From Chloroflexota bacterium (GTDB lineage: Bacteria > Chloroflexota > Chloroflexia > Thermomicrobiales > UBA6265): a stretch of 64,000 nt of DNA. Of the stretch, positions 58,533 through 64,000 are shown piece after piece (position 1 is the stretch's first letter; each line of letters begins with the position of its first letter). The position numbers and the translations under genes are program-made. The DNA is taken from NCBI GenBank assembly GCA_023423795.1, contig JAFAEX010000309.1, forward strand, positions 23,811 to 87,810, in the 5' to 3' direction. Under the pieces are notes generated by a model. It had not been told where the DNA came from. It did not search any database and worked only from the letters and a program-made list of their open reading frames with translations.

Positions 58533-59777
58533 TCAGGCGCGCAGCCGGTCGGCGATGGCAAGCACGGCCGCTTCGCCGGTCATGTCCGCACCGTGGCAGG
58601 TCGAGAAGTACTGCGGGTGCATCGCCTCGCCAGCAAAGAAGACCTTGTCCGCGAGCGGGATGGCCAGTTCGGCGCGCCGATGCCCGCAACCGGGGCGGGA
58701 GGCGGCGTAGGCCCCGAGGATGGACGGCTCCAGCTCCCAGCAGGTCGTGGCGGTCGCCCGGACGTGCTTCCTCATGTCGTTGCCGAGCATCGCGGCCAGC
58801 CCGTCGATTGCGGCGGCTTCGGCCGCTCCCGGGCCCTCGTCGCGCAGTTCGTCGCAAATCGTGCCGGCGAGGTAGGCGTTCGCGAAGTCGCGGCCGAACG
58901 GGCGCAACTGGTAGGACATCGTTCGGCCCGGCGCGACGCTGACCATGACGCTCGTGTAGTCCTCGACGCCAAGCATGTCGCCGGGAATGGCGATCCCGAC
59001 CTTGTTCGCCAGCCCCAGCGGCACCGAGTCGATCGCTTCCTGCTTCCAGACCGGCAGCGGCGGATCGAATTCGATCGCGCCGCTCGCGAGGGCGTTGGTC
59101 GAGGCGGTGACCACCACCGTCGCGGCGGAGACCGCGCCCTCAGGGGTCGTGACCCGCACGCCGGGGCCGCCCCACTCGATCCGGCTCACCGGCGTGCCGA
59201 GTTCGACCGGGATGCCGCGCGCGTGGCGGGCGACGAGCGCGCCGTAACCGTCCGCGACCGGCCAGTCGTGCCCCGAATCCCGATAGCGCGCGAGGTCCAG
59301 CGTCGAAACGCGATCCGGTTCGACGCCCCATTCTCCGGCCATTTGCAGGCGGAACGCGTCGGCGGCCGGGCCGTCGATTTCGGCGACCTCCGAGACGGGA
59401 ACGTCGCGGCCGGCGACGCCGGCGAGTTCGGCGCGCAGGCGGGCGGCATCGACGGCGCGGTCGATCGCGGCGAGTTGGTCCGGCGTGGCCCAGCCGTCCG
59501 GGCCGAACGCGCACCAGTCCGACGGCTCGTCCCGGTAGCGGAATCCGTACTCGTCGGCCAGCAGGCGGAACGGGTTGACGTCGGCCGAGTGGAGCCAATG
59601 GCAGCCGAGGTCCCACGGTTCGCCAAACGGTTCGGACGAGGTGAACGCACGGCCGCCGATGCGGTCCATCGACTCGAACACCACGCAACTCAGGCCGAGG
59701 CGGCGGGCCGTGCGCGCGGCGGCCAGCCCGGCCGCGCCCGCCCCGACGATGACGATATCCACCTGCGAAGCGCCCAC
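58533..59777 (-). CDS. FAD-dependent amine oxidase
   Basis: 414 residues. FAD-binding VDIVIVGAGAAGLAAARTAR near the N-terminus, then SCVVFESMDRIGGRAFTSS and the C-terminal DKVFFAGEAMHPQYFSTCHG followed by ADMTGEAAVLAI, as in monoamine and polyamine oxidases and phytoene desaturase relatives. GTG 59777 has AAGGGGA upstream; open sequence further up is not coding-like. It oxidises an amine to an imine, releasing H2O2; the specific amine is unknown. The stop lies 23 bases from palindromic repeat copy 4. Confidence 0.85.
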   Translation of the reverse strand: MGASQVDIVIVGAGAAGLAAARTARRLGLSCVVFESMDRIGGRAFTSSEPFGEPWDLGCHWLHSADVNPFRLLADEYGFRYRDEPSDWCAFGPDGWATPDQLAAIDRAVDAARLRAELAGVAGRDVPVSEVAEIDGPAADAFRLQMAGEWGVEPDRVSTLDLARYRDSGHDWPVADGYGALVARHARGIPVELGTPVSRIEWGGPGVRVTTPEGAVSAATVVVTASTNALASGAIEFDPPLPVWKQEAIDSVPLGLANKVGIAIPGDMLGVEDYTSVMVSVAPGRTMSYQLRPFGRDFANAYLAGTICDELRDEGPGAAEAAAIDGLAAMLGNDMRKHVRATATTCWELEPSILGAYAASRPGCGHRRAELAIPLADKVFFAGEAMHPQYFSTCHGADMTGEAAVLAIADRLRA

Positions 59778-59917
59778 GCCGAATCCCCTTCCCCGTTCTC
59801 CCGGCCCACGCCCGCGCGCCGCCGGCCTGCCCGCGAAGTCCCGAGCGTTGACCGTACCGATTCGGCAGGCGCTCCCGTCGGGTGAAATCGCCCGCCGCGT
59901 AACCGGCAGCCGGGGCA

Positions 59918-60601
59918 TCAAAGGTCGTCGGCTACCTGATCGGCGAGCCAGCCGCGGGCGGCGAACAGGTCGTCGCAGCGCACCGCGACCTCGACCGGCG
60001 ACGACAGGTCGCGGGTGTTGGCGTTCGGCACCCAGACCGGGACCATGCCGGCGGCCGCTGCCGCGGCGAGTCCGGCCGGGGCATCCTCCAGCACCGCGCA
60101 CGCGGCCGGTTCGACGCCCAGGCGCTCGGCGGCGAGCAGGAAGATGTCCGGCTCCGGCTTGCCGCGCTCGACTTCGGCCCCGGTCGCCTCGGCGTCGAAA
60201 AGCCCCGCGAGCCCGGCTTCGGTCAGCGACAGGTCGGCATGCGTCCGAAGCGAGGAGGTCGCGAGGGCGATCTTGAGCCCGCGATCCCGCGCCCAGCGCA
60301 CGATCTCTGGCGCACCGGGCATCGGTCGCACGTTGCCGCGCAGGGCTTCGAGGCGTAGGTGATCGTAGGCGGCGACGAGATCCGGAAGGTCGCCCGCGAG
60401 TTCGTAGTCCTCGGCGATGACGGCCATGGCTTCCGGCAAGCGGCGGCCCAGGGTGCGTTCCATCGTGCCGGGAACCATCGTGCGGCCGTGTTCGGCGAGG
60501 AACCGCTCCAGCGCCATGGCGGCCAGTCCTTCGCTATCGACCAGCAGCCCGTCCATGTCGAACACGAGCGCCCTGATTCCCCGGTTGTGCGCCGCCATCA
60601 T
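59918..60601 (-). CDS. HAD-family phosphatase (beta-phosphoglucomutase-like)
   Basis: 227 residues. Motif I ALVFDMDGLLVDSE, motif II ALATSSLR, motif III lysine in EVERGKPEPDIFLLAAERLG, motif IV CAVLEDAPAGLAAAAAAGM. A cap of the beta-phosphoglucomutase type sits between motifs I and II. It acts on a small sugar or metabolite phosphate. ATG 60601 overlaps the stop of the upstream phosphotriesterase-like gene (ATGA), so the two form an operon. Confidence 0.88.
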   Translation of the reverse strand: MMAAHNRGIRALVFDMDGLLVDSEGLAAMALERFLAEHGRTMVPGTMERTLGRRLPEAMAVIAEDYELAGDLPDLVAAYDHLRLEALRGNVRPMPGAPEIVRWARDRGLKIALATSSLRTHADLSLTEAGLAGLFDAEATGAEVERGKPEPDIFLLAAERLGVEPAACAVLEDAPAGLAAAAAAGMVPVWVPNANTRDLSSPVEVAVRCDDLFAARGWLADQVADDL

Positions 60602-61527
60602 TCCCCCGGCCCGATCGTCAACGTCCGCGCCGGATTGTCCACCAGGATGCCCCGCACGGCGAGCGCGTCGAGTCCTGCCTCCATCAACGCGAGCGGAATC
60701 CGCTCCATCACCCAGCCCAGCCCGCGCGGGCCGCCGCGCGCGAGCAGGTCTTCCGGGCATTCCAGCCCGGCGGATACGAGCAGGCGGTCGGCGACGCCCG
60801 CATCCACGAGTGCGGCGACGTCATGGGCGAACGCTTCGGCATCAGCGGTCCGGGCAGCCGGCAGGACGATGGATGCGCCGGTCGCGGTCGTTGCCTTTGC
60901 CGCCGAGGGGTCGGAGCGCCAACCGCATCCGCCGACCGAGAGGCGATTCGGGGCGACGCCGGACGCAACGACCCACTCGGCGGCGCGCGCGCCTTCGGCC
61001 GGTTTGCCGGCGAGGATGCGGAGCGGGCAGGCCATCGTCGTGGACAAGGCGGCGGCGGCTTCCAGGCGGGCGCGGTCCGATGCGGGAACGGCAACCCCAC
61101 CCCATCCGTCCGGCAGCGCGCCACCTGAAGAATCGAGCGCGTCATCCGGCGCGAACCTGACGACGTGGACCTGCGACCGCCCGGCGAGCCAGAGTGCGTC
61201 GTCGTCGGATCGATCTCCGGCAACGGGCGGGACCGTCACGATGGTGCGCGCGCCGGAGGCGTAGGCATCCTCCAGTTCCGCGAGCAGCGCGTGCCGGCCA
61301 TCGAGAGACAGATCATTGCCGCTCTCCGGTTGTTCGGCAAGGATCGTGAGCGGCTCTCCGGCGAGGACGGGACCGAGCGCGGCAGGCGATACCGGCCCGA
61401 GCGCGGTGCCGACGTGCGGCTGCGCGCGGTCCCACGCCTCGTCCTCGTCCGCCATTCGCTCGTCGAGGTCGTCGTCGGGATCGGCGCCGACCCATCCGCT
61501 GTCGAACTCCGGCGCGTGCTGCCGCAT
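60598..61527 (-). CDS. Phosphotriesterase-fold protein lacking the usual metal ligands
   Basis: 309 residues. The pattern GTALGPVSPAALGPVLAGEP aligns by eye with the start of phosphotriesterase-family enzymes (G-x-I-x-P-x-x-LG-x-T-L-MHEHL), but the HxH pair that binds the metals is replaced by AGE. Later marks of the family are DAYASGARTIVTVPPVAGDR, DRLLVSAGLECPEDLL, RGLGWVMERIPLALMEAGLD and the end RGILVDNPARTLTI. Hence a probable TIM-barrel relative without the normal binuclear site. It is followed by a HAD phosphatase. Real function unknown; the alignment is by eye only. Confidence 0.6.
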   Translation of the reverse strand: MRQHAPEFDSGWVGADPDDDLDERMADEDEAWDRAQPHVGTALGPVSPAALGPVLAGEPLTILAEQPESGNDLSLDGRHALLAELEDAYASGARTIVTVPPVAGDRSDDDALWLAGRSQVHVVRFAPDDALDSSGGALPDGWGGVAVPASDRARLEAAAALSTTMACPLRILAGKPAEGARAAEWVVASGVAPNRLSVGGCGWRSDPSAAKATTATGASIVLPAARTADAEAFAHDVAALVDAGVADRLLVSAGLECPEDLLARGGPRGLGWVMERIPLALMEAGLDALAVRGILVDNPARTLTIGPGE

Positions 61528-61732
61528 GGACCGATTCCTTCCCCTGTGAGCCCGTTCGCTGCTGTCGGTGGCGGAGCGCGGCGTTCTCCGCCGTGCGCGC
61601 TGCTTCGCTGCCGCCTCGATGATGCCCGCCGCTCGCGGCGCTTGTCGAATCGGGTTCGCGGCCGGCTATCGTTCGCAGACGCCGCGTCGAGTCCGGCGGG
61701 TGCTGATACCATCCGCCGCCGGAGGTGGTGGC

Positions 61733-62644
61733 GTGGGCAGTCCGACGATCGACGATGCGTGGCGGCCGGTGTTCGCCGGCAGCGAGTGGCAGGCCGAAGG
61801 CGAGGCGATCCTCGCCGCGTTGCGCGAATCGGGCGCGGCGGTGAAGGATCTTTACGACCGCGCGGCGGCCGCGACCTACGCCAAGACCGACGGCTCGCCA
61901 GTCACGGACGCCGACCTCGCCGCCGACGCCATCATCCGCCGGGTACTCGCCGAGCGCTTCCCCGACGATGCGCTGCTGACCGAGGAGGGGCAGGACGGCG
62001 AGGCGCGGCTGCGCTCCCGCCGCTGCTGGATCGCCGACCCGATCGACGGCACCCAGCAGTTCGTCGAGCGGACCGGGAACTTCGACATCCTGATCGCGCT
62101 CGCCGTCGATGGCCGCCCGGTTGTCGCCGGCGCGCTGCAACCGCCGACCGACACGACCTGCGTGGCCATAGCCGGCGGCGGGGCGTGGCTCGCGGAGGGC
62201 AACGCCAACCCGGTCCGCGTGCGATTCCCCGCAAAGGATACGGCCCAGCCTGTCGTCGGCACCTCTATCTGGTTCGGCGCGCCCGAGAACCTCGACGCCC
62301 TCGGCGACATCGCAAGCCGGCTCGGCGGGCGCGCGGTCGGCGAATCGCGGATCGGGTTTACGCCTCGCACCTTCGTTGAGCCGCTCTGGTGCGACCTCCT
62401 GCTCGGGTTCCGGTTGGGCGCGGAGCAGTTCATGGCCTACGAGTGGGATTTCGCGGTCGGCGACCTCTTCCTGCACGAGGCGGGCGGCGTCCTCACCGAT
62501 CTCGACGGCGAGGCGTTCCGCTACAACCGCCCGCGCCCGACCTTCGAGCGCGGGCTCGTCGCCGCGACCTCCCGAAGCCTGCATGCGCGCGCGCTCGCGG
62601 CCACCCGCGCCGAACTCGCCGCGCGGGGCGTTGCCGGGTTCTGA
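61733..62644 (+). CDS. Inositol monophosphatase/histidinol phosphatase family protein
   Basis: 303 residues of the lithium-sensitive Mg-phosphatase fold. Seen: TYAKTDGSPVTDADLAADAI, the metal glutamates in DDALLTEEGQDGE, motif A CWIADPIDGTQQFVERTGNF and motif B YEWDFAVGDLFLHEAGGVLT. GTG 61733 has GGAGG upstream with 7-base spacing; longer open sequence has no ribosome site. Substrates in the family include inositol phosphates, histidinol phosphate, fructose bisphosphate and PAP; DGTQQF favours the histidinol-phosphatase-like branch but weakly. Divergent from the phosphotriesterase-like gene. Confidence 0.86.
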   Translation: MGSPTIDDAWRPVFAGSEWQAEGEAILAALRESGAAVKDLYDRAAAATYAKTDGSPVTDADLAADAIIRRVLAERFPDDALLTEEGQDGEARLRSRRCWIADPIDGTQQFVERTGNFDILIALAVDGRPVVAGALQPPTDTTCVAIAGGGAWLAEGNANPVRVRFPAKDTAQPVVGTSIWFGAPENLDALGDIASRLGGRAVGESRIGFTPRTFVEPLWCDLLLGFRLGAEQFMAYEWDFAVGDLFLHEAGGVLTDLDGEAFRYNRPRPTFERGLVAATSRSLHARALAATRAELAARGVAGF

Positions 62645-62758
62645 ACGGCCGTACGCGCCCGTTGCCGGCCAGGCCGATCGCTCGTCGAATCCGGGTTCCG
62701 TTGCCTGGGCGACGTCCGATCCTGGACGACGACACGGCTGGGGCGAGCACGCCGATAC

Positions 62759-62843
62759 CGTCATCCTGGGCCCGTCGAGGGATCTCGTCCGTCTTCTCGG
62801 AGCTGGAGGAACCACGAGATCCCTCGACGGGCTCGGGATGACG
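62759..62843. repeat. Palindromic intergenic repeat, copy 5
   Basis: Left arm 62759-62788 and right arm 62814-62843, each 30 bases, match except at one position; the centre GGGCCCGTCGAGG/CCTCGACGGGCTC differs from copy 1 in a compensating way. Between the phosphatase and the convergent Usp gene. Confidence 0.86.
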
Positions 62844-62857
62844 ATGGGTGGCCCTGC

Positions 62858-63409
62858 TCAATGGCGATGCGGGAGAGGCCGGGGAGCGCCCGAAGCGTCC
62901 TCGTGGGGGACGACCAGCACGTGGATGCCGGGCAGGGAGGCGATGCGCCGGGCGAGGTCACTGCGGTCGCCGGATGACGGCGCGTTCGCCGCGTGCGCGG
63001 TCAGTACCACGAGCGGGCGCGACCAGGTGGCGATTTCCGCGACGACGCGCGTGAACGGGTCGCCGGAGAGAACCCTGACGTGCGCGCCGGCGGCGCGGTA
63101 CCGCGCCGCGATACGTTCGAGGTAGGTGGTCGCGTCGGTGCAGGCGTCGGCGATCTCCGGCGGCGGGTCCGCGAGGCAGATCTGGCTGCTGCCGTGGGAC
63201 GGCGATCCGACCGGCGGTTCCGGATACGGAATCACGCGCACCAGCACGAGCGCAGCGCCTTCGTTTCTTGCCACGTGCATGGCGACCGGCAGGGCGCGCT
63301 CGGCGGCGTGCGATCCGTCGAGCGGCGCGACGATCGTCGCGAAGCCGACATCGTCCACGGTCTCGGCGGCCACCGGCGTCAATTCGCCATCGCTGCGGGA
63401 ACCGTCCAC
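62858..63409 (-). CDS. Universal stress protein (UspA family)
   Basis: 183 residues, one Usp domain: FATIVAPLDGSHAAERALPV at the start, GAALVLVRVIPYPEPP, then HVRVLSGDPFTRVVAEIATW and LVVLTAHA. The ATP-binding GxxGxxxxG loop is not clear at its usual place, so it may be a non-ATP type. GTG 63409 has GGAGG 8 bases upstream; a TTG one codon earlier is possible. Confidence 0.8.
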   Translation of the reverse strand: MDGSRSDGELTPVAAETVDDVGFATIVAPLDGSHAAERALPVAMHVARNEGAALVLVRVIPYPEPPVGSPSHGSSQICLADPPPEIADACTDATTYLERIAARYRAAGAHVRVLSGDPFTRVVAEIATWSRPLVVLTAHAANAPSSGDRSDLARRIASLPGIHVLVVPHEDASGAPRPLPHRH

Positions 63410-63497
63410 CAAGCGACCCTCCTCCCGGTTCGCTTCTCCCGCGTGTCTGCCAGCGAGGATACCCGATGTGTGTCTGAATCCCGGAACGGCCTGGCGC

Positions 63498-64000
63498 TCA
63501 CGCCATCGGCCGGATGGCGAACCAGCGGTCGAAACGCTCCCGCGCGTTCGCCCCGTTCCCGGCCCACCACGCGCCGTCGAGGCGGGCGAGCAGCGGCAGC
63601 GTTTCCGGCGCGGTGGGCAGCGTCGGGCGCAACCACGGCTCGATGAACGCGAACGCCTCCGGGTTGACCGGGCCCATGCGGACGGCTCGGGCGAACGCCG
63701 CCTGCGTTTCCGGCAGCAATGCGAACGCGGCGAGGTCCGCGGCGGTTTCCGGATGGCGGGCCTCGGCGGGAACCAGCCAGCGGTCGGTGGCGAGCAACCC
63801 GCCCGGCCACGAGAGGTCCACCGCGAGGCCGTCCCATTGCGCCGCGATCACCCGGTGGTGCCAGGCGGAGGCGAGGTCCGCCCGCGACGCGCCGAGCCAG
63901 CCGACGGGCTCGATGCCCCGCGTCCACCAGCGATCCTCGACGGAAGGGGCGACGGCGTCCAGCGCCGCCAGCGCGCGGTTCACGTCGAGCGGATAGAGCG
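63498..64000 (-). CDS. ABC transporter substrate-binding protein (PotD-like), 5' end outside the window
   Basis: About 167 C-terminal residues are visible; the frame stays open to the window edge. The visible start LYPLDVNRALAALDAVAP, then WWTRGIEPVGWLGASRADLA, AWHHRVIAAQWDGLAVDLSW and WLVPAEARHPETAADLAAFA follow the plan of spermidine/putrescine and iron binding proteins of the PotD class. No permease or ATPase gene is within view; they would lie downstream on the minus strand at lower coordinates but are absent, so they are upstream, beyond the edge, or elsewhere. Confidence 0.8.
   Translation of the reverse strand, partial: LYPLDVNRALAALDAVAPSVEDRWWTRGIEPVGWLGASRADLASAWHHRVIAAQWDGLAVDLSWPGGLLATDRWLVPAEARHPETAADLAAFALLPETQAAFARAVRMGPVNPEAFAFIEPWLRPTLPTAPETLPLLARLDGAWWAGNGANARERFDRWFAIRPMA

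Overview
The window is a 64 kb piece of a very GC-rich bacterial chromosome with many GTG and TTG starts, gene ends that overlap as ATGA or GTGA, and little non-coding DNA. No rRNA or marker gene is visible, so taxonomy is inference. The best guess is a Chloroflexota (Thermomicrobia/Sphaerobacter-like) bacterium. The grounds are the large NB-ATPase/TPR/LuxR regulator, the secreted cysteine-rich protein with an N-terminus of the form MDQRRFDALARNLA...RRTTIR, SH3-repeat CAP proteins, a Cox-type molybdenum hydroxylase module, a Tad pilus and a full menaquinone block. Actinobacteria are not excluded.

Layout. 1-3402: end of a Tad pilus operon (cpaF, tadB, tadC, prepilin peptidase). 3558-5909: LuxR-type ATPase regulator. 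6118-7952: B12-binding radical SAM enzyme with a membrane partner. 8331-9860: alpha/beta hydrolase divergent from a TetR regulator, with a dyad operator between them. 9857-16271: menF-menD-menH-menB-menE, with tetR translationally coupled to menF. 16967-18821: single-domain response regulator and a FabF-like ketosynthase. 18916-27003: a carbohydrate/polyol ABC import operon on the minus strand (binding protein, two permeases, a small membrane protein, two unequal ATPases, a triose-phosphate-isomerase-like enzyme, a PfkB kinase). 27318-30530: yggS, pgeF and a membrane-anchored spermidine-synthase-like protein. 30676-33502: two secreted proteins of unknown function separated by about 1.1 kb of non-coding DNA. 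33601-38238: a VWA protein, a ChlI/MoxR-type AAA+ ATPase and a small P-loop ATPase. 38602-45017: nuclease-like/phosphoribosyltransferase fusion, cupin, lpdA, Nudix hydrolase, ThDP enzyme and an XRE regulator. 45355-47802: a MauE-like membrane domain fused to four thioredoxin-like domains. 48012-50876: MerR regulator, BON-domain protein, small membrane protein, BtpA. 51276-54117: coxG-coxS-coxM and an enoyl-CoA hydratase. 54329-58391: class III aminotransferase, cyclase, CAP/SH3 protein, membrane protein. 58533-64000: amine oxidase, HAD phosphatase, phosphotriesterase-like protein, inositol-phosphatase-like enzyme, Usp and the C-terminal part of a binding protein.

How genes work together. The men block would convert chorismate toward DHNA-CoA, except that menC and menA are not here. 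The ABC operon imports a sugar or polyol that the kinase and isomerase probably process. Its two ATPases appear to form a heterodimer with one degenerate and one intact ATP site. The AAA+ and VWA proteins form a familiar chelatase/MoxR-like pair.

Non-coding structure is unusually rich. Five copies of one palindromic repeat sit between genes. A 346-bp MITE-like element has 38-39 bp terminal inverted repeats around a 31-bp internal hairpin. Several long perfect hairpins follow genes. Two promoters in front of secreted-protein genes share the -10 hexamer TAGGCT. No CRISPR array, tRNA, rRNA, transposase gene or prophage was recognised.
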